Positions 35,933-44,867 of a stretch of 64,000 nucleotides of DNA are shown piece by piece. A program made the translations under genes and the position numbers. Within the stretch, counting starts at the first letter, position 1, and every line of letters begins with the position of its first letter. This stretch comes from a bacterium (GTDB taxonomy: Bacteria; Bacillota_I; Bacilli_A; Izemoplasmatales; Izemoplasmataceae), in NCBI GenBank assembly GCA_018400875.1, contig JAGYLV010000002.1, positions 59,663 to 123,662 on the forward strand, read 5' to 3'. The notes beneath the pieces are model-generated. The model had not been told where the DNA came from, searched no databases, and worked only from the letters and a program-made list of their open reading frames with translations.

Positions 35933-37042
35933 TTAAGACGCATCCTTTTCTTTGAGATAATCTTTGAACCAATCGATCGTTGCAGCCTCTTTGGGCTTCG
36001 TTTTGGCCGTAGATTTTTTCTGTTTGGTGGTCTTGATATGCGCCACCGCCATCTCCGCGGTCGTGATGCCGTTGCGGTGCCACTGACCACTGACTTTTTC
36101 GAAGTATTTATAGACGGGCATTTGACCGTTGAGTTCGGTCAAAACGTAAGCAATCAAGACACTGATGACTTCTAATTTGAGGCCACTTTGCCGGATGATT
36201 TGGTCCACGATTTTGAGTTCGGAGGCCGGCACATGGGAGCCGGTCATCATTTTTAAGACATCGGCCGGATGCATTTTTTTAAACGCATCCACATCCAACG
36301 CTTGCGGGGCAGCTTTTTCCACATACAACATTGAGGCTTGATCTGAGAGTTGATCAAACTCAAACGGATGCGGGTGTTTGAGACTTTGTTCAATGACCGT
36401 TTTTAAACGGGATTCATCCAAGTTATAGACATATGATAGGTGGGCGAGGGTGGATTTCAAGGCTTCGGTACGCTGAGATTCGGGAACCCATGTGGTCGGA
36501 ATGCGTGATAAAAAATCGTTGATGTCGACGGAGGATGAGGTGGGAGAAAACGTCATATCCGGTTCTTTAAAGGTCCCTTTAAGCGCGCCGAAGGTCGATT
36601 CAAAGGATGCCGATATATCACTTTTTTTAGGGAGTGATTCGCGCTTGGGTAATAACCGCCTTTTCATATCGGCGATGCGCTCTTTGGGGAGGTGTGTTTT
36701 CAGGTGCGAAAGCAACGGGGAGTTGAAAAACCCTTCTGGTTTTAAAGGGGAAAGCGGGACAAACGTCACATGATCCGTATCATAAGTTTTGAGTAACTGC
36801 GCACCTTCTAAACGCTTTCGCACGTCTAAAAAGCGTTCAGGGTTCACCGATAAACTATCATAAATAAAACTGATCGGGTAAACCATCGATTGATGCGCCG
36901 GTTCATCGACGAGGCGCGACAAAAAAAGGTAAAGAGCCAGTCCGTCCGGTTTAATGAGCGGTAAATATAGATGTGACAAAGTACTGATATCTTGCGTTGA
37001 AAGCGCCGAGCTCTGGGCCACGACAAACGAATCGGACCGCAT
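35933..37042 (-). CDS. dnaB: Replication initiation and membrane attachment protein DnaB
   Basis: Firmicutes DnaB, which works with DnaD and DnaI at the origin; it is not the ring helicase. Its 369 residues are shorter than the 470 of Bacillus. The N-terminal winged-helix region (about 1-110) is followed by a polar linker and a C-terminal DnaB_2/DDBH2 region with LKLEVISVLIAYVLTELNGQ and the YFEKVSGQWHRNGITTAEMA segment. The ATG overlaps the stop of the preceding 121-residue gene as TAATG. Confidence 0.88.
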   Translation of the reverse strand: MRSDSFVVAQSSALSTQDISTLSHLYLPLIKPDGLALYLFLSRLVDEPAHQSMVYPISFIYDSLSVNPERFLDVRKRLEGAQLLKTYDTDHVTFVPLSPLKPEGFFNSPLLSHLKTHLPKERIADMKRRLLPKRESLPKKSDISASFESTFGALKGTFKEPDMTFSPTSSSVDINDFLSRIPTTWVPESQRTEALKSTLAHLSYVYNLDESRLKTVIEQSLKHPHPFEFDQLSDQASMLYVEKAAPQALDVDAFKKMHPADVLKMMTGSHVPASELKIVDQIIRQSGLKLEVISVLIAYVLTELNGQMPVYKYFEKVSGQWHRNGITTAEMAVAHIKTTKQKKSTAKTKPKEAATIDWFKDYLKEKDAS

Positions 37043-37407
37043 TAGGCTTTTAACCCTGTGCCTTTTATAGGGAGCTCATCTTTGAGTGCTTTAAAGGTAC
37101 TTTCGATGATTTTTTTGGGACGATTAAACCCCGCGATGTAATACGTTTGCACTTTTAAATCCACCGCGGTTTCCGCGGGGGAGGTTTGAATGACGGTGGC
37201 GATCACATGGTATTTTTTCCCGGTGAAATAGAGTTCACCATACGTGTCGTTGGCACTTTTTAAGGTTAAGCTTGAAGCGTTAGCCACGCTTAAAAGCGCC
37301 GCTTTGGTTTTGGCGTAGTTGGATTTAAAGTAATGAGTTTGGTAGGCTTTTTTTTCGTGACGCTCTTTAGTTTCATAGAGATTGGAGAATACACTGAAAA
37401 GTCCCAT
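37042..37407 (-). CDS. Protein of unknown function in the coaE-dnaB gap
   Basis: I do not recognise this 121-residue protein. It begins MGLFSVFSNLYETKER, is basic and soluble with no membrane segment, and has a central part that looks like alternating strands (TYGELYFTGKKYHVIATVIQ, AVDLKVQTYYIAG) followed by a helix, possibly a small alpha/beta fold. GGAGG precedes the ATG. It sits between coaE and dnaB, where Bacillus carries other genes including nrdR, but it has no zinc ribbon or ATP cone. It is tightly coupled to dnaB. Confidence 0.75.
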   Translation of the reverse strand: MGLFSVFSNLYETKERHEKKAYQTHYFKSNYAKTKAALLSVANASSLTLKSANDTYGELYFTGKKYHVIATVIQTSPAETAVDLKVQTYYIAGFNRPKKIIESTFKALKDELPIKGTGLKA

Positions 37408-38007
37408 CTAAGCCTCCTTTAAAGCCTTTAATAGCTCGTTGAATTGGTTTTTTGTATCGAGGATAGACCCGCGGTTATCGATCACAAAATCCGCCCGCTT
37501 GCGTTTTTCTTTGAGGGGCATTTGCGCGTTGATTTTCTTTAACGCATACGCTTTTTCGATGCCATCACGGGCCATTAAGCGCTCTATTTGAATCTCTTTA
37601 GGCACACTGATGACGAGGGTGAGGTCGACGTCTTGATCAAAGCCGGCCTCAAATAAAAGTGGCACATCAATCACGATGATGGCGTGCCCTTCTTTTTTGA
37701 GCACGTCGGCTTTACTTTGCGTAATGGTGCGCACTTCCGGGTGAACGATTTGGTTGAGGATGTCCCGTTCACGTTCATCTTTAAAGATCCGCTCGCCCAA
37801 AGCTTTACGGTTAATGATGCCTTCACTGAGTAATATCTCTTCGCCAAAATGCTTGACGACGGCGTTGAACGCATCACTGCCCGGTTGCAAGATGGTTTTG
37901 GCAATCTGATCGGTTTCAATCACCGGAAACCCAGAGTCTTTAAAAAACGATGCGATGGTGGATTTGCCGGAGGCAATCCCGCCGGTGAGGCCAATGATAT
38001 GGGCCAT
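37408..38007 (-). CDS. coaE: Dephospho-CoA kinase
   Basis: Last step of CoA synthesis. The frame from 38007 gives 199 residues beginning MAHIIGLTGGIASGKST, with the P-loop GGIASGKST. FPVIETDQIAK and DVPLLFEAGFD are the substrate-side motifs. TAGGAG stands 5 bases before this ATG, whereas an earlier ATG would extend into mutM. With coaX in the same window it covers two steps from pantothenate to CoA. Confidence 0.95.
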   Translation of the reverse strand: MAHIIGLTGGIASGKSTIASFFKDSGFPVIETDQIAKTILQPGSDAFNAVVKHFGEEILLSEGIINRKALGERIFKDERERDILNQIVHPEVRTITQSKADVLKKEGHAIIVIDVPLLFEAGFDQDVDLTLVISVPKEIQIERLMARDGIEKAYALKKINAQMPLKEKRKRADFVIDNRGSILDTKNQFNELLKALKEA

Positions 38008-38015
38008 AGGAACTC

Positions 38016-38840
38016 CTAATGTTGACAGGTCGGGCAATAATAAGTCGACCGGCCAGAGAGTTTGATGCGTTTAATCGGCGTGTCACAGATGCGACACGGT
38101 TCATTTTCTAACGTATGTACGTAGAGTTCATTTTGGAACATGCCATCGATCCCGAGGGAATTTTCATACGTCCGTATGGTCGTCCCGCCCATCAGGATGG
38201 CTTTCGATAAAATGTCATGGATGCAAGTGGCTAAGGACTCAAGACGTTTTAAACTGATGTTTGACGCGGCCCGTTTGGGGTGTATGCCGGCGCAAAATAA
38301 CACTTCATCGGCATAAATATTCCCGAGGCCTAAAATGATGGTCTGATCGAGTAAAACGGGTTTAATCGGACCATGGCGCCGGTCAAATTGCCGTTTCAAA
38401 TACGTGCCGTCAAACCCTTCATCCCACGGTTCAAGCCCGAGATTTGCTAATGGTTTAAGCGTCAGGATGTCTTGGGGTTTTGCAAATAAGTCAAACGTCC
38501 CAAAGGTTCTTACATCATGATAAATCAGTTGTCTTCCACTGGTAAATAGTATTCTAACATGTTCGTGCGACATTTGTGGGACATCTTCTTCCACGATGTA
38601 AAACTTTCCTTCCATCCGTAAATGCGAAATTAAGACGTCTTCGTCTAAGTGCCAAATAAGATGCTTCCCACGGCGGCTGAGCGTGTGAATGGTTTGACCG
38701 GATAAGCGCCTGCGAAATGCGGCCGCGTCATGGGTACGAATCATCCGGGGGAGGTATATTTTGACATCCTCAATCGTTTGAGACTCCACAAACGGTGCGA
38801 GTGATTTTCGGACCGTTTCGACTTCCGGAAGTTCTGGCAT
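38016..38840 (-). CDS. mutM: Formamidopyrimidine-DNA glycosylase
   Basis: Removes 8-oxoguanine and FaPy bases. The 274 residues begin with catalytic P2 and E3 (MPELPEVETVRK). They include Lys in SRRGKHLIW, the GLGNIYADEVLF helix-two-turn-helix, and a C-terminal zinc finger CRIC...CPTC. The start overlaps the polA stop by one base, and the pairing polA-mutM-coaE is as in Bacillus. Confidence 0.97.
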   Translation of the reverse strand: MPELPEVETVRKSLAPFVESQTIEDVKIYLPRMIRTHDAAAFRRRLSGQTIHTLSRRGKHLIWHLDEDVLISHLRMEGKFYIVEEDVPQMSHEHVRILFTSGRQLIYHDVRTFGTFDLFAKPQDILTLKPLANLGLEPWDEGFDGTYLKRQFDRRHGPIKPVLLDQTIILGLGNIYADEVLFCAGIHPKRAASNISLKRLESLATCIHDILSKAILMGGTTIRTYENSLGIDGMFQNELYVHTLENEPCRICDTPIKRIKLSGRSTYYCPTCQH

Positions 38841-41431
38841 TATTTAGCCTCATATAAATTAGCGCCATGCGCCATATTGACCGTCAAAGGCACGCTGAGG
38901 GCCATCACGTTTTCCATGGTCGATTGGACAATGGACTTAACAGCCTCAAGTTCTGCATGGGGTACGGATAAGACCAGTTCATCGTGAATTTGCAAGATCA
39001 TTTGGCTTTTAAGGCCTTGGGATTTGAGGGCGTGGTCCAAGTCGACCATCGCTTTTTTAATGATATCCGCCGCACTGCCTTGCAAGGGCGCATTCATCGC
39101 CGTCCGCTCGCCGAAACTTCTCACCATGTAGTTGCTTTGGGAGAGTTCTTTGATGGTTCTTCTGCGGCGCATGAGCGTTTCAGCGTAGCCGGTTTCATAC
39201 GCACGAGCCACAAAATCATCCAAGGTTTTTTTGATCGCCCCAAAATCTTCATAGTAGCGCGTAATAAACGCTTCCGCTTCTTTTTTTGAAATACTTAGTT
39301 CTTCGGATAAGCCAAAACTGGACTGGCCATAGATGATGCCAAAATTGACGGCTTTGGCCATCCGGCGTTCGCCGGATGAAATATCGGATTTCCCAAATAC
39401 TTTTTGCGCGGTGATCGTGTGAATATCTGCACCGGCCAAAAATGCTTCGCTCATGGTTGGGTCTTTCGAATAATGCGCGAGTAAACGCAATTCTATCTGC
39501 GAATAATCACTGGCTAAAAGCACGTGGCCCGGTTCACTGGTAAACACTTTTCTCAGTTGTTGGCCAATTTCGGTGCGGATGGGTAAATTTTGTAAGTTCG
39601 GTTCAATCGAGGAAAGTCTTCCCGTTTGGGTCAAGGCTTGTTTATAAATGGTATGAATCCGGCCATCTCTGGCGGCTTCTTGCAAGCCTTTCACGTAGGT
39701 GGATTGGAGCTTAGTGAGAGTCCGGTAGCGCATGATATCGGCGATGATGGGATGTTTATCTTCGAGTTTTTTTAACACATCCACATTCGTCGAATAACCG
39801 GTTTTGGTTTTTTTAATGACGGGCAACCCTAACCGGTCAAATAGGATTTCACCAAGTTGTTTGGGTGAGCCAATATTAAAGGGTTCGCCGGCTCTAAAAT
39901 AAATCGCTTCTTCCAAAGAAGTAATTTCACTGAGCAAGGTTTGATTAAAGGTTTCTAAGGCGTCTAAATCGATCGCAATGCCGGTCATTTCCATGTTCGC
40001 AAGTACGCGGGCTAAAGGCATCTCAATCGATTTAAAGAGCTCAGTTTGATTTCTATCTTGAAGGGTTTTTAATAGTTTAGGCCACGTTTCAAAAAGGGCC
40101 TTGGCTTTTTCTTGAGCGTGGGCTTTTAAAATAGGTGTATCGGGAATTTTCGCTTTGGCACCTTTGCCATACACTTCATCGTCGTAGCGCATTTCACTGT
40201 CCCATTCAAAATATAAAAGCATCGCTTTGAGACCATCTTGCGTGGCCAGGGGATCGAGCACATACCCGGCTAAAATGGCATCAAATAACGGCCCACCCAG
40301 GGTAACATCATGGGCGGCTAAACTCACGATTAATCGTTTGATATCGGCCGTGACTTTTGGCTGATCTCCGTTTAAAAAGGCGATGAATTCAGGGGTCTTT
40401 AACGCCTCATTAAAGGGTAAATACTTAGCCCCTTGGGTGTTATAAAACCCCACCCCTAGCGGCTCATAGGTATGATAGTTATCCCCAAACGCTTCTAAGG
40501 TAAGGGCGGTGGCTTCATTGAAATATTCCGCCCATTCACTGACGGCTTCTTTTAATTGGACGGGCTGAGCCTTGGGAGCCATCCGCTTAAGCAGCGAATG
40601 AAATTCCATCTTTTCATAAAACGATTTTAACGTCTCTTTCGGGCCGTCATAGGCAAGGGCACTAAGGTCAAAGTCCATCTTGGCATCGGTGATGAGCTTC
40701 GCCATATCGCGCCAACGGAATGCATCGTCCCGGTGGTCTACTAAGCGGTCTTTCAGTTTCCCTTTGACTTCGTTTACGTTTTGATACAAGGTTTCTAAAT
40801 CCCCGTATTCCACGAGAAGTTTTAAAGCCGTTTTTTCTCCCACCCCTGGAATCCCAGGTAAATTATCGGAACTATCGCCCATCAAGCCTTTTAAATCCGG
40901 GACTTGCGATGGGGTGATGCCCCATTTTTCGTGTAATGCCGCCGCATCAAAAAGAACACCCGGTTGAGCTTTTCCCGAGGGACGGATTTTCACTTTCTGG
41001 TTGATGATTTGATACAAATCTTTATCGGAGGACATGATTTCAATGGAATCGAACTGATCGTAGTATTGATGGGCTGTGGCTGCAATGATGTCATCGGCTT
41101 CTAAGGCTTTATGCTGAAAGGCAAAAAACCCGAGCTGGTCAATGAGCTCGTTAATGTATGGCAGTTGCATCCGGAATTCTTCGGGCATTTTTTTGCGGCC
41201 CGCTTTGTATTCGGGATAGGATTGGTGCCGGTAGGTTTCTTTGCCATCATCAAAGGCCACTAAGACATGCGTAAAGTCATCCTTCATGGCTTTATTTAAG
41301 ATGTTCACAAGGCCATAAAGGGCATTCGTATAAAGCCCATCGGATCGTTTCATGAGCTGGTTGGAATACGCCGTGCCGTAATAGGCTTTAAACATCATAT
41401 TGGAGCCATCAATCAGCAATAATCGAGCCAT
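38840..41431 (-). CDS. polA: DNA polymerase I
   Basis: Repair and Okazaki-fragment polymerase of 863 residues. It has a full 5'-3' exonuclease domain (1-about 290; LLIDGSNMMFKAYYG, LKGLMGDSSDNLPGIPGVGEKTA). The middle exonuclease-like domain (about 300-480) lacks the DEDD acids, so there is no proofreading. The polymerase domain has LLASDYSQIELRLLAH and IHDELVLSVP. It heads the polA-mutM-coaE-unknown-dnaB-dnaI series, with a ribosome-binding site AAGGAG. Confidence 0.97.
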   Translation of the reverse strand: MARLLLIDGSNMMFKAYYGTAYSNQLMKRSDGLYTNALYGLVNILNKAMKDDFTHVLVAFDDGKETYRHQSYPEYKAGRKKMPEEFRMQLPYINELIDQLGFFAFQHKALEADDIIAATAHQYYDQFDSIEIMSSDKDLYQIINQKVKIRPSGKAQPGVLFDAAALHEKWGITPSQVPDLKGLMGDSSDNLPGIPGVGEKTALKLLVEYGDLETLYQNVNEVKGKLKDRLVDHRDDAFRWRDMAKLITDAKMDFDLSALAYDGPKETLKSFYEKMEFHSLLKRMAPKAQPVQLKEAVSEWAEYFNEATALTLEAFGDNYHTYEPLGVGFYNTQGAKYLPFNEALKTPEFIAFLNGDQPKVTADIKRLIVSLAAHDVTLGGPLFDAILAGYVLDPLATQDGLKAMLLYFEWDSEMRYDDEVYGKGAKAKIPDTPILKAHAQEKAKALFETWPKLLKTLQDRNQTELFKSIEMPLARVLANMEMTGIAIDLDALETFNQTLLSEITSLEEAIYFRAGEPFNIGSPKQLGEILFDRLGLPVIKKTKTGYSTNVDVLKKLEDKHPIIADIMRYRTLTKLQSTYVKGLQEAARDGRIHTIYKQALTQTGRLSSIEPNLQNLPIRTEIGQQLRKVFTSEPGHVLLASDYSQIELRLLAHYSKDPTMSEAFLAGADIHTITAQKVFGKSDISSGERRMAKAVNFGIIYGQSSFGLSEELSISKKEAEAFITRYYEDFGAIKKTLDDFVARAYETGYAETLMRRRRTIKELSQSNYMVRSFGERTAMNAPLQGSAADIIKKAMVDLDHALKSQGLKSQMILQIHDELVLSVPHAELEAVKSIVQSTMENVMALSVPLTVNMAHGANLYEAK

Positions 41432-41456
41432 AAAATCTCCTTATTTATCGCCTTTA

Positions 41457-41465
41457 ATAGTACCA
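41457..41465 (-). promoter_or_regulatory. Possible extended -10 promoter of polA
   Basis: TGGTACTAT on the minus strand, 26 bases before the polA ATG. Confidence 0.45.
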
Positions 41466-41475
41466 TAATTGGGGC

Positions 41476-41503
41476 AAAAAAAATACTCAGCAGGCTGAGT
41501 ATT
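41476..41503 (-). terminator. Terminator after acpP
   Basis: AATACTCAGC/GCTGAGTATT, ten perfect pairs, followed by eight T on the minus strand. The stem reaches the acpP stop codon. Confidence 0.9.
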
Positions 41504-41729
41504 ATTTCGTTTTCGCTTGGATGTAATCGATGATGGTTTGAACGGTGACTAAGCCATTGGCGGCCTCGTCGTCAATTTCAATATCGAAAGCTTCTTCAAA
41601 GGCCATGATGAGTTCAACCGCGTCCAGTGAATCCGCATCTAAATCATCGATAATGTTGGAATCTTTTTGAATCGTAGAAGGGTCAATGCCCAGTTCATCG
41701 GCGATAATATCGCGCACTTTTTCAAACAT
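41502..41729 (-). CDS. acpP: Acyl carrier protein
   Basis: A 75-residue acidic protein with the phosphopantetheine site [10 protein letters not shown] (Ser34). It carries acyl chains for PlsX and lipid synthesis. In Bacillus it sits in the plsX-fabD-fabG-acpA-rnc operon; here it is 30 kb away, alone, with a nearly perfect promoter and its own terminator. CoA made through CoaX and CoaE supplies its prosthetic group. Confidence 0.96.
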   Translation of the reverse strand: MFEKVRDIIADELGIDPSTIQKDSNIIDDLDADSLDAVELIMAFEEAFDIEIDDEAANGLVTVQTIIDYIQAKTK

Positions 41730-41765
41730 GTCTATTCTCCTTGTATTGTAAAAAGAGTTCAGTTA

Positions 41766-41794
41766 ATTATAAAAAAACGCTTCTTACTTGTCAA
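41766..41794 (-). promoter_or_regulatory. Consensus promoter of acpP
   Basis: TTGACA (41789-41794), 17 bases, TATAAT (41766-41771), both perfect. The -35 overlaps the coaX stop codon. Confidence 0.92.
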
Positions 41795-42519
41795 CGCTTA
41801 TTACTTTCGGCCATCCGTTTGAGTCCCCAGTGAATGAGGAGCGGATCTTGGCGGTAACTCTCCGGTAAAAGACGCCCAATGAGTCGCATCGCTCCACCGG
41901 TGACAAACACATCGGTGTCTTCGCTTTTTAAAGCATCCACAAAGCCGATGATTTGATAGGCATGCCCATACAAAAATCCCGCATTTAAGGCAGTCACCGT
42001 GGAATCCCCCAGGGGAGATGGGGGAATGACAAAAGGAAATTCTGAGAGTTGTGAGGCACGTTCCACGAGACATGTCCGGGCGGTATCTAACCCAATCATG
42101 ATGGAGACACCGCGCAAAGCACCGTCTTCGATTAAACTCACAGTCGTCGCTGTGCCCATGTCGATGATAATCGCACGCTTAGACCCATACTCTAAAGCAC
42201 CCGCGGCGGCACTGACTAAATCCGCCCCCACTTCTTTGGGATTGGTCACGGGCAGTTTCACTCCCGTTTTCACCCCCGGCCCGACAAATACCGGGGAAAC
42301 CTTATAATACCGTTCAAACAAGGTTTCAAACGTGGGTGTTAACGCGGGCACAACATTGGAAATGACCACTTGATCACACTCGGTCAAAAGGTCTTTGAAG
42401 CGTTGATAGTATTCATCACTGGACCGGTTTTTCACCGTTTCAAAGCGAAAGGTCTCCACCGGATCCGTGTGGCGGGCAATTTCAATGTTGGAGTTGCCGA
42501 TGTCGATCGTATAAAGCAT
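41791..42519 (-). CDS. coaX: Type III pantothenate kinase
   Basis: First step of CoA synthesis. In 242 residues the ASKHA-fold motifs are clear: TIDIGNSNIEIA near 4-15, PKEVGADLVSAAAGA, IIIDMGTATTVSLI and the later VTGGAMRLIG. It follows the ECF S-component gene by one base gap with AGGAGA before the ATG, which points to that transporter carrying pantothenate. Confidence 0.95.
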   Translation of the reverse strand: MLYTIDIGNSNIEIARHTDPVETFRFETVKNRSSDEYYQRFKDLLTECDQVVISNVVPALTPTFETLFERYYKVSPVFVGPGVKTGVKLPVTNPKEVGADLVSAAAGALEYGSKRAIIIDMGTATTVSLIEDGALRGVSIMIGLDTARTCLVERASQLSEFPFVIPPSPLGDSTVTALNAGFLYGHAYQIIGFVDALKSEDTDVFVTGGAMRLIGRLLPESYRQDPLLIHWGLKRMAESNKR

Positions 42520-42520
42520 T

Positions 42521-43105
42521 TTAGTCTCCTAAACGTAACGCGTCCTTCACGCGGACGGCGATGGGGGCGGCTAATAATAGGGCGGCCGCAATTTCAAAAA
42601 AGCCGTTGGCGATGAGTACGCTCCATAAAAAGGGTAAAAAGCCTCCGACGGCTTCCGTGAATTCAGCCAGTGGATTAAAGAGCGGACTAAACAGATAAAA
42701 ACTCCCGAGCACCATCACCGTATGGGAAAAGGTGGCGATGGCAAACACGATTGGAACATTTAAATAATCGGATCTAAACACTTTAAATTTTAATGTCAAT
42801 TGCGCTAAAATCACCCCAAATAAAAAACGGGGTAACACCGAAATGAGGGGGTTTTGAAAGAGGAGATCGACCGGGGTGACCGGACGAATCAACGCTTGTG
42901 AAAACGAAGCAAGGCCGAAGGCTAAGCCCAGGCCAATGGCGACGCGTTTTCCCCCAAAATGTCCCCCAATCAATACAGGGATATGGATGATGGTTAGGGC
43001 AATAAACCCAAGTTGAATGAAGCCCAGTTGTGGCACGATGGCCATGAGAAAGATGATGCCAGAAAAAAGTCCAAGTATCGTAATACTCTGGGTGCGTGTG
43101 CGCAT
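42521..43105 (-). CDS. ECF transporter S component, probably for pantothenate
   Basis: A 194-residue membrane protein with six or so hydrophobic segments, of the ECF substrate-binding type (IIFLMAIVPQLGFIQLGFIALTIIHIPVLIGG, then SVLPRFLFGVILAQL). Such proteins bind a vitamin and share an EcfA/A'/T energising module encoded elsewhere. Pantothenate is inferred from tight coupling to coaX; the sequence itself does not prove the substrate. Upstream lies the 3' end of the M42 peptidase gene. Confidence 0.8.
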   Translation of the reverse strand: MRTRTQSITILGLFSGIIFLMAIVPQLGFIQLGFIALTIIHIPVLIGGHFGGKRVAIGLGLAFGLASFSQALIRPVTPVDLLFQNPLISVLPRFLFGVILAQLTLKFKVFRSDYLNVPIVFAIATFSHTVMVLGSFYLFSPLFNPLAEFTEAVGGFLPFLWSVLIANGFFEIAAALLLAAPIAVRVKDALRLGD

Positions 43106-43166
43106 AAAATCTCCTTATTTTAGGCCTTTAAAAGGTCCCCTATAATGTCTATGCGTAATGATATTA

Positions 43167-44231
43167 TTATACGTTTTCTTGCATGGTTTGGAAACTTTTT
43201 GCATTGATCGAACGAATGAGCGTCAGTAACATTTTTTTGACGCTTTCATAATCATCGGTATGAATCATCGATGTGTTGGAGTGAATGTAGCGGGCAGGCA
43301 TTCCAATGGTGGCCACGACCACCCCCGATTTCGAGTATTGGGCTTTCGCCGCATCGGTGCCACCTTTGGATTGATAGTATTGATACTTAATTTTGTGTGT
43401 TTCAGCCAGTTCTAAAATGTGTTTTTTCATGCCTTGATGCATGAGGGCGACGGGATCATAAAAGCGAACTAAAAAGCCTTGGCCTAGATGCCCCGAGACA
43501 TCGTCCCCATCAAAGACATCGGCACAGGGGGAGGCATCCACCGCAATGAAAATATCGGGGTCAATCATATACGTACTGGTTTGCGCCCCGCGCAATCCCA
43601 CTTCTTCTTGGACGGTCGCGCCGACAAAGAGTTCACAGTCTAATGATTCTCCTTTGAGCGTTTTTAAAAGATCCAGTGCCATCCCAGCGCCAAAGCGATT
43701 ATCCCAGGCTTTTGAAAATATCTTTTTCCCGTCTTTGGAGACGGTATATTGATTTTCTGAGATGACTTGTTGACCAATTTTGACGCCCAGTTCTTCAGCG
43801 TGTTCTTTGGAATCAGCGCCTATATCGAGCCTTAAATCTTCAAACTTGACCGGTTTTTCTGCGGCCGTTGATCCCCTCGTTAAATGGGGAGGTTTTGAAG
43901 CGGTGACACCGGGAATCACATCATCACCCGTAATGATGTTCATGCGTTGGGATAAAAAGACATCGCCTTTCATCCCCCCAAGAGGCATCATTTTAATCAA
44001 GCCATGTTTAGTGATGCCGGTGACTAACCCCCCGACTTCATCCATGTGGCCGGCGACCATGACCCGTGGGCCTTGGGTGCCAGGATTCACATGGGCAAAC
44101 AAACTGCCCAGTTTATCTTGGATGATGGGAACGCCCGCATCTTTCATAACTTGACGCATGTAATCACGCACCGGTTTTTCAAAACTGGGTGCGCCTGGTA
44201 AATTGACTAAATCTTTATATACTGGATCCAT
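43167..44231 (-). CDS. M42 family aminopeptidase
   Basis: A 354-residue dinuclear metal aminopeptidase of the glutamyl aminopeptidase/FrvX type (YsdC-like). Metal ligands are in VAGHMDEVG, WDNRFGAGMALDLL, VGATVQEEVGLRGA and AVDASPC, with a late His in IPARYIHS-like MPARYIHSNTSMIH. The family forms large dodecamers that degrade peptides in the cytoplasm. It follows trmB by one base with GAAGG before the ATG. Confidence 0.93.
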   Translation of the reverse strand: MDPVYKDLVNLPGAPSFEKPVRDYMRQVMKDAGVPIIQDKLGSLFAHVNPGTQGPRVMVAGHMDEVGGLVTGITKHGLIKMMPLGGMKGDVFLSQRMNIITGDDVIPGVTASKPPHLTRGSTAAEKPVKFEDLRLDIGADSKEHAEELGVKIGQQVISENQYTVSKDGKKIFSKAWDNRFGAGMALDLLKTLKGESLDCELFVGATVQEEVGLRGAQTSTYMIDPDIFIAVDASPCADVFDGDDVSGHLGQGFLVRFYDPVALMHQGMKKHILELAETHKIKYQYYQSKGGTDAAKAQYSKSGVVVATIGMPARYIHSNTSMIHTDDYESVKKMLLTLIRSINAKSFQTMQENV

Positions 44232-44232
44232 A

Positions 44233-44865
44233 TTAACCCTTCTTTCTCGCTTTTAACGCATGGATGGGGAAATCTTTCCCGTAACGTATTTCAAATTCGG
44301 TGAGGGTGTTTTCCCACCCAGAACCGGCTAAGTCTTTCGTCCACTGGATAATCTCAAACCCGCTTTTTTGAAGCGTCACCAAGGAATAAAAAAAGAGCGA
44401 GCGATTATCGGTTTTTAAATGAATGATGCCGTCATCTTTGAGTAAGTGATGATATTTTTTTAAACGCTCAGGCGTGGTTAAACGCCTTTTTTCATGACGC
44501 GCTTTCGGCCAGGGGTCGGAAAAATTGAGGTAAAAGGCATCCACGGATTTCACCGGGAGTAAGGCATCAATCATCGTCGCATCCCCACTGACAAACGTCA
44601 CATTTGGGACGGGATTGCGGTCGTATTTGTGGAGCGCTTTGACGAGTATGGTTTCGAACTTTTCAAAGGCAAAGTAATGGACATTTGGGTGTTTAGGCGC
44701 CAGTTGGGTAATAAATCCGCCTTTTCCACACCCCAGTTCCACCGCCACCTTAGGGTGCGTGGCGTGGGGCATTAATGAAACGTTCGCCTTAGGGTCTAAA
44801 ATGACCACACGCTCGGGGCGTGCGGCCAATTTTTTTGCGGCAAATTGATCGGTTCTCAGTCTCAT
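44233..44865 (-). CDS. trmB: tRNA (guanine46-N7)-methyltransferase
   Basis: SAM-dependent methylation of G46 in tRNA variable loops. The 210 residues include the SAM loop VELGCGKGGF, the FEKF acidic strand end, and NFSDPWPKARHEKRRLT, the family signature. It lies between pepV and the M42 gene with gaps of 1-2 bases; pepV-trmB is an arrangement also found in other Firmicutes. Confidence 0.96.
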   Translation of the reverse strand: MRLRTDQFAAKKLAARPERVVILDPKANVSLMPHATHPKVAVELGCGKGGFITQLAPKHPNVHYFAFEKFETILVKALHKYDRNPVPNVTFVSGDATMIDALLPVKSVDAFYLNFSDPWPKARHEKRRLTTPERLKKYHHLLKDDGIIHLKTDNRSLFFYSLVTLQKSGFEIIQWTKDLAGSGWENTLTEFEIRYGKDFPIHALKARKKG

Positions 44866-44867
44866 AA

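Noticed and set aside
35932..36090. N-terminal extension of DnaI rich in Arg and Pro
   Set aside because: It lies entirely in the dnaB coding end; the ATG at 35931 directly after the dnaB stop gives a normal DnaI.
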